A stretch of 64,000 bases of DNA from Hibiscus mutabilis (GCA_019671005.1 JAGYYJ010002036.1:1-64000), one strand, 5' to 3'; shown: positions 43,898 through 56,193, counted from the first letter of the stretch. A program made the numbers and translations. Notes: a model not told the origin generated them from the letters alone.

Positions 43898-44648
43898 TTG
43901 ACATAATTAGTAGCATTGCCATCCAATTTTGCTGCTTGATGAAGAGAATCCAACTCAAAAAAGAATCTCCACAAGGTGTGGACTCGCTACAGTATCTGTC
44001 TAGTGCTGATTGCCCGCTAAAGAAATCCACATCGCACCCTCATATTAAAGACTAGCTAGTAGGTTATCATGGGGGAAGAGTTCTTGATTGCTTGTATTCG
44101 TTTCGTTTAAATGTTAAATATTTAGTTACAGCCAATGAAGTGCTACACTTCAAGTTGAGCCCTTAATAAATTGCAAGGGATGTTTTTTGGTAGATCCTTG
44201 TTTTAGCTAAATACTTACTTGAAGTTATCTATCTAGCATGGCTTTTCCATGTTGTCCTCTTGTTTTTAGCATTTACTCTAAATGAACAAAATCTCTTTTT
44301 TCTTGAGCCTTTCTTGTCATCCCCAGGGTTCATATTTCAACCTCTCGGACTTTATTTTCTGTAAAACCTTTTTTTTTACTTTCGTTCAACTCAAACACGT
44401 GGTGCTTCCCCGGTTCCTGTATCGTTTTATTCAGACTCAAATATGGAGGAGTGTGACCATTGGCTTCCATTGTACAAAATTTCTTTTAGTAAACTCTGCA
44501 CAAATTTGTTTCGATTTGTATCATTTCAAAATCTAAATGGATTTTATGCTATCTTTTCTGTTCTGTCTTGTTTTGTTGTATATTTTTTTTTCTGTTTCAG
44601 AATCTGCCAAAAATTATTCAACATCACGGAGTTGGCTTGTTGTCATTG
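43898..44648 (+). other. 3' region of the RETICULATA-RELATED gene, up to a copia insertion
   Basis: Contains the 3' untranslated region; frames at 44282-44536 and 44443-44745 are T-rich and domain-free. The copia LTR begins 751 bp after the stop codon. Confidence 0.5.
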
Positions 44649-44910
44649 TGTTACAAATATTGAGACTCAAAAGGAAATAAAGATGAACTTTATTACTCAA
44701 TCAACTAAGAGAGTACAAGAGAAACAAAGATTGAAGGTACATTAAATAACAAAGAGTAATGCTCTATTTATACTAAATGAGTCTCTTAAAATATCTCAAC
44801 TAAACTCACGTAATCTTCTTTATTTGCATAAATCAAAGAACTAACTTTTGACTCTTAAAATAAAGGACTTGACAAATTCAAATAACAATAAGTTGCACTA
44901 ACTTTTGACA
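44649..44910 (-). repeat. copia LTR, 3' in element orientation
   Basis: 262 bp; pairs with 49032-49292. Confidence 0.92.
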
Positions 44911-47900
44911 GTCTCCCTTAGTGCAAGTTTCTTGTCAATAACGCCAAGATCTTCACGAAAAACTTCAAACGTAGCCTTTGCAAGCGCCTTAGTAAAGATG
45001 TCTGCAACTTGTTCATCAGTCCGAATTTTCTGCAACTCAATATCCCGAGATAACACCTTTTCTCGAACAAAATGATAATGAGTTTCAATATGTTTCGAAC
45101 GAGCATGAAACACAGGATTTCCAGCTAGCTTTATAACACTCTCATTATCACAATAAATCTGAATTGGATAATTAAAAGAAATTGCTATTTCTTGAATGAG
45201 TCTCCTTAACCATAAACATTCTTGAGTAGCCATTGTAGCTTCTACATATTCAGCTCCGCAACTTGAAAGAGCCACGGTAGTTTGCTTTTTGCTGCACCAT
45301 AAAATCACAGCGGAACCCGTTGTAAAGCAAAAACCTGTTGTAGAGCGTATGTCATTCACATCACTAGCCCAATCTGCATCTACAAAGCCACTCAAAGAAA
45401 ATGTCTTAGATTGCTCATACATTAAGCCGTAACTTAGAGTGCCCTCGATGTAACGAAGAATCATCTTTGCTGCAATTAATGACCCTCATATGGTTGGTCC
45501 ATAAATTGAGAAATGACTCCAACAGGAGAAACGATATTAGGCCTTGTGATAGTTAAATAAAATAAACTACCGACAAGTTGACGAAAAAATATTACATCTT
45601 CTAAGGTTTTCCCTTCATTTTTAGCTAACTTGAGATTAGGTTCCATGGGAGTCGACTTTGCTTTTGAATCCTCCATGCGAAACCTTTGTAACAAGCTTGT
45701 TGCATACCCTTTTGGGGAGACAAAATAACCATCACATTTTTCAATTTCTAGAACAAGAAAACTACTAGATTCACCCAAACTCTTCATTTCAAAACGAACC
45801 ATCAAAGCATCTTGAAGACTACTAATTTCAACACTATCGTCACCCGTAATAATCATATCATCCACATAAAGTAAAAGTAAAGTGCACACAATGGGTGTTT
45901 TCTTAACAAATAAACTCAGATTAGCACTTGAAGATTTAAAACCACAAAAATCAAGATATTGAGCAATTTACCGAACCAAGAACTAGGAGCTTGCTTGAGG
46001 CCATATAGTGTCTTCTTAAGTCTGCACACATGATTAGGATATTCTTTAGATACAAATCCCTGCGGTTGTTCCATAAAAATATCGCAATCCAGCTCACCGT
46101 AAAGGAAAATGTTTTTTCACATCTAGTTGCCATAAATTCCAGTCTTTGCTAGCAGCTAGAGAAATAATTGCTCGCACTGTTGTCTTTCTTGCAGCAGGAC
46201 CAAAAGTCTCATCATAATCTCGACCGTACTGTTGAGAAAACCCACGAGCAACGAGACGAGCTTTAAATCTATCAACGGTACCGTCAACCTTTTTTTTAAC
46301 TTGTAAACCCACTTACAAGTAATTAAGTTAGCATCAACAGGCTTTGGTACAAGCTCCCACGTGTCATTTTTGTTAAGTGTTGAAATCTCTTCTACCATCG
46401 CATCTTCCCATTCTGGAACTCTTTTAGCTTCGTTGTACAATTTGGGCTCACTTCCACATGAATCTTCCATGAAAAAACAAGACATAACAGAAGAATGATT
46501 CATCTCAACTACATAATCAGACAAATGTGATGGAGGCATTTTCTGTCTTGGTGGATTTTTTCGTGTGGCATCCTCAATACTTGGGGGGACTTCAACATTT
46601 TCCTCAGATTGAGTGTATCTCTCAATTGAAGAAACATCATTAAGAAAGAGTGGAAGACTAGTTGTGTTTTTGCTGCCATTAGTATCATCTTTATGACAAG
46701 AGACTTCTTCGAATACCACATCACGAGATAAGATGACCTTCTTTGTCTCCGGATCCATACATCTCCAACCCTTCCTATTAGTATCATAGCCAACAAAAAT
46801 GCATTTTTTGGCCCTTGGGTCAAGCTTAGTTTGATTGTGTTTTAATACATGAACATAACAAATAAACCCAGAAATATGAAAGTAACTCACATTGGGTTTA
46901 CGATGGTACAAATGCTCAAAATGAGATGGTTATGTCCCTTGCTATAGAGGTAGCCGATTTATGACATGACAAGTTGTTTGAAAAACTGGTGCCTATAGTT
47001 CTCTCAAAAGGTTCTTTGCGTGTAACCAAGACAAGCAAATTGCTGTAAGATGAGCTAACTTGCGCTCAGCAACCCCATTTTGTTGTGGGGTGTCTGGACA
47101 AGTCATTTGACGTTGAATTGCATGCTCTCTACAATAATTCATAAATTGATTTGACATAAATTGCCCTCCATTATCCGTGGGCAAGCATTTGATTTTCAGC
47201 CCAAACTCTTTTTCCACATCATGCTTGAACTGAACAAACTTAGAAAAAGCCTCACTTTTGTGTTCCAAAAAATATACCCAACTAAAACGAGAGAAGTCAT
47301 CCACAATCACCATCACGTAATGAAGACCAGTGTAACTTAGTGTTCGCGTTGGCCCCAAAAGATCGGAGTGAACCAATTGTAATGCCGCCGATTTTTTACT
47401 CTTTGAACTGGAAAAAGGAAGGCGGTGATATTTTCCGTATTGACATCCTGGACAAATCTCGTCATAATAAATGTATTTAAAAATAGGAACACCATCAAGA
47501 AGTTGACTTTTGGATATCTTCTGCTGCAATTGAAAACCCATTTGACCCAAACGAGCATGCCAAAGCGTTGAGCTTGTATTATGACCAGCCTTTTTAACAT
47601 ATTCATCACTTGCAGATAGAACATACAAAGATTCTTCCCCTTTTCCACAAAATAAAACATCAGCAGCAATATGTTTTATATTTGAAAGAATATGAACATC
47701 ATTAGGACCAAAAATAACATACATTCCTGAATCTGTTATTTGGGAGACAGAAGCAAGGTTTTTCTTTAATCCAGCCTAGCCAAAAACATGATAAACATCC
47801 TTGAGAAAAACGCCTCCAACATTTAAATCACCTTCTTTCGTCACAAGATGTAGTGAATTATCAGCGGTTACGATAACTTTTTTCATATGATGTGGACGAA

Positions 47901-48144
47901 CATCCGATAAAAGAGTATCGTTCCCGGTAGCATGACGAGAGCAACCGAAATCAACAATCCACTCTTCGTCATAGTTGATAAAAGTATGAGCATCAACTGG
48001 TACATCATCTTGGTGCACAAGAGAAGTCACATTTGTTGGCTGATCAAACACTTCAATAGATAAGCATTGCTCCCAATTTGGTTGTTGAAACATATTGTTG
48101 TCAAGTACACATTTGCTTCTTTCTCTTGCATTTTGACTCGACAA
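44911..48144 (-). pseudogene. copia pol: protease, integrase, reverse transcriptase, RNase H
   Basis: Protease core reads WIVDFGCSRHATGN (about 47935-47975): the usual D-S-G is D-F-G. The integrase zinc region (LWHARLG, CPGCQYGK) and catalytic core (HSDLLGP, PTDNGGQF, QQNGVAERK) lie at 46993-47724 in one frame. The next frame (46156-46911) carries KCIFVGYD and the RT start KNDTWELVPKP. RT motif YVDDMIITGDD is intact near 45840-45870 and RNase H (FVDADWASD, SSCGAEYVEA, KHIETHYHFVREK, ADIFTKAL) is open at 44898-45464. Frames change at about 47770, 46990-46910, 46160-46310, 45890-45950 and 45470. Dead but little eroded. Confidence 0.88.
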
Positions 48145-48189
48145 TTCACCTTAATATGGACTGGCTTCCCACATCGATCATAACTACTT

Positions 48190-48976
48190 TCACTCGACAA
48201 TCTCGTTTGATATGTCCAAGTTTTCCACATCTGTAGCAAGATTTGAAAGATCTTTTGGGCTGCTCCTCGCTTCTAGACTGATTTCTCTCGCCTGAGAAAG
48301 ACATCGAGTATAAATTTTCCTCCTTTGATCTTTGACGGACAACACATCCTCTGACTTGGAAGAAAGCTTAACATTTGTCATTTCCTTAATCAAAGCTTCC
48401 TGATTAGAGAGCAAATTCTCTAACTCAAAGATTGAAGGTTGATTTGCCCACCCTTGTATTGAAAAAACAAACGGCATAAGGTCTTTTCGCAGCCCACGAA
48501 TAAGATAATGACGCAACCGTGCATCGCTCACTGGCTCTTCCGCGTCCAATTCTGAAATTTCAGAACACAAAATTTTTAACTTTCAAAAAATATTCTTCCA
48601 TAGAAAAATTACCTTGAGTTACCAAGGCTAATTCATTCTCAAGAAATTGCAATCTAGCTGTATTGTTCTTAGTAAACAGGTGTTGAAGAGTCTCTCACAC
48701 TTGCTTTGGTGACTTTAAATCGCGAACATGATCTATGAACTCCTTGCTGATCAATGTCCGCAAAACAAATAAAGCCTTGCCACACTTGATCTTCCATTTC
48801 CGTCGTAATTCAACATTCTGTGGAGTATCTGCTGGAATCGTTGTGTCATCACCTTCAATCAAATCCCACAAATCTTGCCCTTGTAGAAAAGCCTCCATAC
48901 ATAACTTCCAATAATTATAATTGTTACCAACAAGCTTTTCTACAGTAATACCCGGAGAAGTAACCCCACCATTCAT
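48190..48976 (-). pseudogene. copia gag with CCHC knuckle, broken
   Basis: Starts at the Met at 48976 (MNGGVTSPGITVEKL), followed by GNNYNYWKLCMEAFLQGQDL, the standard opening of plant copia gag. The first frame stops at 48695; a second frame (48570-48190) carries RLRHYLIRGLRKDLMPFV and ends just before the zinc knuckle (CGKLGHIKRDCRVK-type residues in another frame at about 48240-48180). A longer in-frame Met at 49030 lies in the LTR/PBS and is unlikely to be used. Confidence 0.8.
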
Positions 48977-49031
48977 CTTAACTGAGTAATAAAAATAAAC
49001 ACTTGGTGACCAACCTGTCTCTGATACCAAA

Positions 49032-49292
49032 TGTTATAAATATAGAGACTCAAAAGGAAATAAAGATGAACTTTATTACTCAATCAACCAAGAGAGTACA
49101 GGAGAAACAAAGATTGAAAGTACATTAAATAACAAAGAGTAATGCTCTATTATACTAAATGAGTCTCCTAAAATATCTAAACTAAACTCACGTAATCTTC
49201 TTTATTTGCATAAATCAAGGAACTAACTTTTGACTCCTAAAATAAATGACTTGACAAATTCAAATAACAATAAGTTGCACTAACTTTTGACA
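49032..49292 (-). repeat. copia LTR, 5' in element orientation
   Basis: 261 bp; pairs with 44649-44910. The PBS follows directly on the minus strand. Confidence 0.92.
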
Positions 49293-49819
49293 GAACGGTT
49301 CTTAATGTTTAGGGATCTTATCATTCGTGTCGATGGCAGGACAACGTATAATGGTTGGTGGGTGGGCCCATACTTACCATGAACCTTTTAAATTTTAGAC
49401 ATTTGCCTTTAATTTTTATGAATTAGTCCTTATATTTTTTTTTAATATTTAAGGTTTGTGCGCATCTTGAAATTTCAAAATTTTACTTGTTCCCACCCGC
49501 AAATATATTTCTACATCCGCCACAATTTAGTGTGAGGTTCAAATTTGTTAAATCGAGTCATTACAGGTTTAAGTTATTTGGAATATCAATCACTTTAGAT
49601 TTGAGTTATATGTGCGTGTGACTGTGAGATATAAAGGCAAATATAAATAAATGCCAACGAAATGAAACAAAATTAAATAAATTTATAACATAGCTGCAAT
49701 TGCAAACCAGATAATGGATGTTTTATAAAAGTAGACTAGAAAATGAATAGAAACAAGTCAAACTGCATTTGCACGGGGATGAAAGATCACGTCACGCGTA
49801 CGCTGCATGTTTAGAGTTT
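49293..49819. other. intergenic, no gene seen
   Basis: AT-rich flank between the copia element and the phytocyanin pseudogene. Confidence 0.5.
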
Positions 49820-50329
49820 CTAAAACGAGGGTGGCGGTGCTGTGGCGTTGATGGCCATCTTCAAACCGCCAGCACATATGCTAGCCACACTATCGATGAA
49901 ATAATTAGCTCCGAACGCCAGTTGGATTTTATTATTGCCCGAGTCCAACACTTTTGCCCCGTCGTTAACGGTGCACGTATCAAACCCCGTTTGATTTACG
50001 AGCGCCACATCGAACGACTGATAATCGTATACAAAGACTACACCACCACCAACAACAATCACGGTATATATATACACACACATAATCATCAATCTAAGTA
50101 TATCGTTAGAAGCAATATCGATCAAAATCAATAATATTACCGAGAATATCACCGGCGTGAAAGTTTTTTCCTCTAGTCCAGCTTTGCATGTCAATGACCA
50201 GGTCCAGCCAAAATCATCTCCAACACGACAAGTGACTGGCTTTTAATCCAATGCTCTGGAATCAATGGCCTGAAATTGAAGCAACATGATGATTACCAAT
50301 ACTGCTGCTGGGAGGATGGGTGTAAACAT
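49820..50329 (-). pseudogene. phytocyanin (plantacyanin-like) pseudogene, two exons
   Basis: Exon 1 (50141-50329) encodes a signal peptide (MFTPILPAAVLVIIMLLQFQ), then an in-frame TAA, then CRVGDDFGWTWSL. Near its end one base seems lost, since the phase-1 junction and the motif GDIL are only in frame after a shift. Exon 2 (49820-50037; acceptor TAG) encodes FVYDYQSFDVALVNQTGFD and later GANYFIDSVASICAGGLKM, the fold of blue-copper phytocyanins. The ligand His after the YDYQS stretch is Phe, the usual YFIC is YFID, and the second ligand His is absent; only the Cys of DTC remains. Such proteins are secreted and bind one Cu. This copy can neither be translated whole nor bind copper normally. 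Confidence 0.75.
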
Positions 50330-50828
50330 TTTTCCTACACACAATTACAAATTATAATTTTACTATACAATTTATAGTGGTAGGTAAGTAAATATGGCAC
50401 TGATCAAGGGAATATTTTATTTAGGTAAGTAAATAAACCAGTTATTTAATGTCACATCCCTAGTAAATTACTCCATATTTACCTTAATTTTGAGGGGTTT
50501 GACAACAGAATATTCTGTTTACCTATTATATCACTTTCTTTTTCCTCCAAATTCAATGGATATTAATTTATTTAAAAATGTTTCCAAGTAAATTACTCCA
50601 TATTTACCTTATTTATGAGGGATTAGACAAATATTCCTTATGAAAAAAAAGAAATGTAAAACTTTACTTGAAGTTCAGTATTCCAATGTTCAACCTGAAT
50701 CCAACTTTCCCACTTTTTATGAACCTTTTTTTTTTGTCCAAAACTGAAGTATCTTAAGTAACAAAACTGGTTTGTATTAAGAGATTGTTTTGTTTCTTTC
50801 ACTCTACCAATGGTGGTGTTTTTGTGTC
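50330..50828. other. intergenic with a two-copy direct repeat
   Basis: AGTAAATTACTCCATATTTA occurs at about 50462-50481 and again at about 50586-50606, each followed by a similar GAGGG...GACAA stretch. No gene seen. Confidence 0.5.
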
Positions 50829-53694
50829 TTATATTTCCTTATCTCTTGTTTCTCTCTTGTCTTCCTCTAGGCAATCTGGGGTGTACTCCTCCATGAGCAG
50901 GGTCAATTCATTTTCGAACCCTTTCTCGAGCTCGAGCAGCTCTTCCCAATACCTCTGTGTGATTGCTAACCTTCTGTCTTGACGACTTTTCATCAGCTTC
51001 TCCCTCTCTGCTTCGAATTCCTTCATCTTTTTCTCTTGAATTTTTATGGACCTTGCATTTTCCTCCATCTCAATGCCACTGAATGTTCATCAGGCATATG
51101 ATTATAGTTCAAAATCAATACATTTCGCTCAACTACATGAGATACAAAAGCAAGTGGCTTGTTTTTATTTTGCCTTTAATGGACCGAGTAGCAGCAGGTT
51201 AGGTTAGCAGAAACAATGACTGCCATTACCTTCTCAAGGTAAATAAGAATGTATAGAAATTTAAGAGAATAACCCTCTTTAAAGCATAAAGTAGAGATAT
51301 CTGTTACCTGCACTCATCTTCATTATTTTTCAGATTTGCATTCAATTGCTTAAAACTCTCCCTCACTGCCCTCTGCAGCTTCTTCGAAATTATCTTCCTT
51401 AGAGTCAATGGATTGGTATATGATGTTGATTTTCTCCTTAAAATATTGTTCTTTAGCATAGCAACTGGAAAATCATTGCATTTGAAACAAGTTAGAAGAA
51501 TTCAATGTTAATTTAAGTTATATCAGTAAGCTACAAGGAAGAGATATATTCTACAGAACACTAAAATTGCAGCAATTATGTATGAACATCAATATGCAAT
51601 TCTATCCACCGAGTATAATCATCAATTTTCCAAGTAGTGAAAACTTGTTGAACCTTGATCGTCAATAAAGGCAGTCGAATACGAAGTTCAAACATGGTAC
51701 CTCTTCTTTGTTCTGCTCATGCTGCAATCTAGTTCGCTGCATCGCAATACAGCTTTCCTCTGTTGTCTTGTGGAGATTTGCTCTCAATCGACCTAGAGAA
51801 AGTTCAAGGACTTGTGAGTGCTGCAGTTCTTGAGCAGCCTTCTTTTTAAGTCGGGTAAGTTGCTGACTATCATCATTTATCTTCTTTATCTGGCTCTCAA
51901 CATTCTCTTGGTATGATCTCATCTCAAATTTCAGCTTCGACTTTCCTGCTTGATCACATAGATTATCATACATGAGAAAGTTAAAATGCCGCTAAAGAGA
52001 GAAATTATTCACCTTCCACCAGCACTCATTCAAAAGATTTGAATTTTATCATGAATTATAGAAGCATCATATCAGTTGATCAGCCAAAATTCAAAAGCAT
52101 AATCTCAAAACAACTCTTAATCCGTGCTCAAGTGAGGTTCTGGCTATCAAAGTCGTAATGAAAATGAAGAGAAAAGCAAAAGAGGAATTATAAATCATCT
52201 GTCCCGAGTTTGCAATGGCACTAAAAGTGTGAAAACAATGAATTAACAAAAGCAATATTTGCAAAGCAACCAGAAACAGCCAAGTTTCAGTTTAATAATT
52301 CATTCTTTTTCCATTTTGCTTCTCAATAAACCTTCTTTTGGAGCCTATTTATTCACCCTGTTGTTTTCACAAGCCACATTCATTGTCTTGCAAAATACAT
52401 TTATGAAAAACTTTTCTTCATGCAGGCACTCATGTACATAAATTGACATGATATTATGCGGGTTAAAGGGGGTAAAGAAAGAGTGATTAGACCTTGAGAG
52501 TGTCTGTTAAATACATCCAAGTCTTCTTTTATGGCAATGTAGCCGTAGAGTTGGCGCTTCCCACCAGGACAGAACAGAACCCTTGAGCTATCCCAAGCAT
52601 CCCTATCCCTCCCTTGCTCTTTAAAATGCTTATGCAAGCGTGCAGCCTCTAAATACCCTGCTGCTGAGCTCTCAAAGATCAAAACACTCATCCCACGGTG
52701 CCCTTGTGGACCGTATGAGTGTCTCGCTTTTACTGCAGCATATGAGCTGAAGTAATTGAGAAGCTCTTGATTTCCCATTCCAGTCCACTGATGAAATAAC
52801 AGTAGTAGTAAAATGAGATATTTTACCAAATTAAGAAAAAAAATGATATGTAGCATTTTCTTTGGAAGAATTCTCTCTAACAGCAAAGATGATAGAGTAA
52901 TGTACCTTGCTGTTTTCATCCTGTTCATATTTTGTATTCATAATGATAACCATCGGTGGCCAAACTATTTGATGATCTGCAACGCTACCGTTAAGCCCTT
53001 CCCATCGGCCAAAGGCATCATTATCTGGTTTAATGAAAGTTCCTCTCCTGCGCATCTCCTCGACCAAAAGTTCTGCGAATACTCGATGCATCTTAGCTCT
53101 GCGTGTTGTTTTGGTCATGGAATGAGTCAGTAGGGGTTGTACACCTCGATACCAGTCGATGGCTCCTGGTCCACCTTGACATGCAGGGCAGTGCCACTGG
53201 TGAACCGGTGAAATAATCTCCTCAACAGTCAGTTTCTCTAAACTTTTGAAAAATGCATTGAACCACTTGCTCTTCTTGTGTGCTTCATGACTCTTCTCAT
53301 CTTCATCCGGATCGAAATCGTAGTCATCAAAATCATCGCTATCGTACACAATATCATGGTCATCATTGTTATCATATTCATCAACTCTATTTTCATCATC
53401 CAAATTATCACCAATTTGGTGCTCGGTTTTAACTCGACTGTCCAGTGAACTGTTAGACAAAGTGAAACCAGCATTCTGAGTCCATGCACTACCAAGTCTG
53501 CAGGAACTCGAAGAGGAAGCATTCCGAGTTGGCCCGGCATTACCAGTACCCTTCTGAGAAGCACTATTACTCTGCATCCTAAGTTTCTGAATCACATTTG
53601 GATGTCCCCATGCATTAGACATAAAATCCTGACGAAAACCAGAATTTGCAGCAACTGTGTTTTTGGACACCCTTGTGTTCTCCCTTGACACCAT
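50829..53694 (-). CDS. SGS3: SGS3-like XS-domain protein, 573-aa open frame over five exons
   Basis: Exons 53694-52906, 52787-52493, 51945-51701, 51450-51308 and 51078-50829; junctions are GT/AG and phases agree (1722 nt). Residues 110-135 are very acidic; zf-XS is about 169-212 (HCPACQ, GAIDWYRGVQPLLTHSMTK; Cys169, Cys172, His191, His203); the XS domain (about 228-361; AFGRWEG, FSSYAAVKARHSYGPQGHRG, AWDSSRVLFCPGGKRQLYG) binds RNA; the rest is coiled coil (KSKLKFEMRSYQENV, later KMKEFEAEREKLMKSRQDRR). SGS3 partners RDR6 in making dsRNA for secondary and trans-acting siRNA. It is shorter than usual (about 600-640 aa): the family N-terminus (VNQLNRNGADFKLASSQDG, 53809-53695) is out of frame with the start used, and about 22 residues of exon 4 are in a non-family frame. 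So either a diverged paralogue or an early pseudogene. Confidence 0.72.
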
Positions 53695-53809
53695 CCTGTG
53701 AAGAAGCTAGCTTGAAGTCTGCCCCATTACGATTTAATTGATTAACTCGGCGACCAGGGACTTTATACACATTTCCCAATTCAGGAAATGGGTCATCACC
53801 ATCTAGCAT
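53695..53809 (-). pseudogene. out-of-frame SGS3 N-terminal segment
   Basis: After an acceptor-like TTTCAG, an ATG at 53809 opens MLDGDDPFPELGNVYKVPGR and continues to SSQDG, which lines up with the region before the conserved DGWEVVSRK of SGS3 proteins. A few bases (the WE codons) seem lost just before 53694, so this segment does not join the downstream frame. It could now serve as 5' leader, using the acceptor CTTCTTCACAG. Confidence 0.5.
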
Positions 53810-56193
53810 TTTCCTGAAACTTGTGAGAATATTCCAGATCACTGTATTGAATGAAAACAATATTTAATATGAGGGCCAATATGGGATATCTCTCTATTCT
53901 GCCAAGTGTATATGACTGCATAATTCTCTCTATGATGATTACGATGCCTACGTTTAATTTACACACAGTGTACAACTTTTGATTCATTTTCTTCTTAGCA
54001 AGTATTAAATCTAAAAACCCTCACTAATATCTTTCTATAGCTTATCGTGAACAAAAACAAGCAGCAAGTAAAACTATGGCAATGGCAGAATAACAAAAAC
54101 AGTTGTAAAAGAGTGATTAATCATAACTAAACCCTTAATTCCCATAAAAATAAAATTCACAACTAAACCCTTAATTCTCATATTTTTTTTAATTTAGTAA
54201 GATATTCACTAAAATAAGTTTAGTGGTTAATCATTTCGCGTTCTATTGGCCCATATAGAATTTTCATAATTTTTCTTCTGGCATCTATACTACTATACGA
54301 AAAAAAATCCCCAAGGACTTGTCCTTTTGACAAATGGAAATTTTCATCCGAGGTGTATTATTGATAATTTTGATTCGAGTGAAGACGAGAATAATCGTGA
54401 ACACGCATAAAAAAAACAATCGGTCTAATGTATTTTCCAAAATTTTAGAGAAGCTAACCGTTAAGGTGATTATTTCACTAGTCTAACATGACATTATCGG
54501 AGAAGGAACACAGGTTAGATTTGTGGGGTCATGGCTCCCACAAAAATATTTAAATTTTTTCATGATATAATTGTTTTTAACCCCCTTAAAAGTATATAAT
54601 TCATTATTAGTCCTTTCTAAATTTATAAAATTTTAAATAATTTATTAATAAATAATGTTGAATTTCTTCTTAGACATTACCTCTGCATATCAATCCAGGC
54701 AATGTATAATTTTTAACTAAATCAATAAAAAAAAACTAATATCTAAAAAAGTAAATATATTGTTAACTAAACATGTGGTACATTTGAAAGAGACATTCGA
54801 CCAAACACATAATTGATAAAAAAAGATTATCACTCAATGAATTACTAATCATTGTATAATTTTTATAAATATTTTTAAACAAGATAATTAGTGTGATGTA
54901 ATCCAATGTATATATAATATTTTTTGAGATTTAATTCACGTGGAAAATATTTGGCACTCATTTTCATGGGTGATAGAACAGGAGCTGCCCTTTCCTTACC
55001 TGCTTGGATTGTATGAATCACGTTCGCTTCCGCAACGACTCGTCACCGTCGTCTGTTTTCATACTTCACCCTCAACATTAAGCAACCACATCCTCGTGCT
55101 ACTTAGCATGTTTTTATTTTTATACATTAATGTCACAATTAAGAGTTTTTATATATAAAAAATAATCTTTTAGTGTGTGTTTTTGTCTTTCTTCATAATA
55201 ATAATATCATCAATCAATTCATAACAAACCTAATATATTTAAATTTTAAAAGTAAATCACTTTTTTATTTTGATTTTTTGGTGTATATATTTAAAATAAT
55301 AAATTATCTTATAAACTGATGGTGTATTAAATAACAATATATGATTATAGATTAATTTCCATACACAAATGGAATTATTTGTTTTTATATTTACATTCCC
55401 ATAGAGAATGTCAAGATTTAAATCTATACAAAATTAGATAATATGAACATTTTTTGTCACTCAATTAATTTGCGGATCTTAATTTTCTTTCTTTTGAACA
55501 AATAATTTTCTTTCTTTTTAATTAAAAACATACAAAAGTTTTCTTAGATTTGGTAATAATATAAATTTATACCATGATAAAAAGAAAAGTAAACATATTT
55601 TTTTAAAAAAATAAAAGGTAAAAATATATTAAAAATATGAAAACACAATTATCTTAAGTTTTATATAATCTAAATTATTAACTTTATAAATTATATGAAC
55701 ATGAAATAGTTGAAATCATGACAAATCTAATATTTCTAAAATAAAATAGTGAGATAAGGATGCATTGGTTTAGATATATTTTCACTCGTGTTCTGCCATT
55801 TGCTTTGGTTGGTACAACCGCCATTATTATTGTTATTGTTTTGGAAAATTTCTCTTTAACTTTAGTCATTTGCTTATTTTTTAGCTTGGAAATTTAAACC
55901 ATAAGAAGACCATTAAGTAATTTTCACTTTTCTTTTATTTGTAATTCACACTTTTTTAAAACATGTAATTTTTTCACATGTCCGATTCATATTCTGTTAT
56001 ATAATGCACCTTCAATAATATCAATTGAATCAGAATTTACATTTTTTCATATGTCCGATTCATATTCTGTTACATTTTTTTCTGAATTTATTACATGATT
56101 TTTTTAAAAGTATTGAAAATAATTCCTACATTTCGGAGAAAATGAGAATATATGTAGCTGAGCCTGACGTATCTTCAGCTGGCTGGAAGGCTG
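53810..56193. other. AT-rich intergenic, no gene seen
   Basis: Includes the upstream region of the SGS3-like gene (a 5' untranslated exon may lie here). Frames at 54940-55158 (+) and 55684-55869 (-) lack domains. Two copies of TCATATGTCCGATTCATATTC-like text occur near 55975-56065. Confidence 0.5.

Larger units (their letters stand above)
44649..49292 (-). mobile_element. Ty1/copia retrotransposon, nearly full length but broken
   Basis: LTRs of 262 bp (44649-44910) and 261 bp (49032-49292), TGTTA...TTGACA on the plus strand, differ at about 11 positions plus one or two gaps by eye (about 96 % identical), so insertion is fairly recent. On the minus strand a PBS TGGTATCAGAG (tRNA-iMet type) adjoins the right LTR and a purine tract AAGGGAGAC adjoins the left LTR. 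The order gag, protease, integrase, RT, RNase H is the copia order. At least six frame breaks. No target duplication is visible (CATTG on the left, GAACG on the right). Confidence 0.92.
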
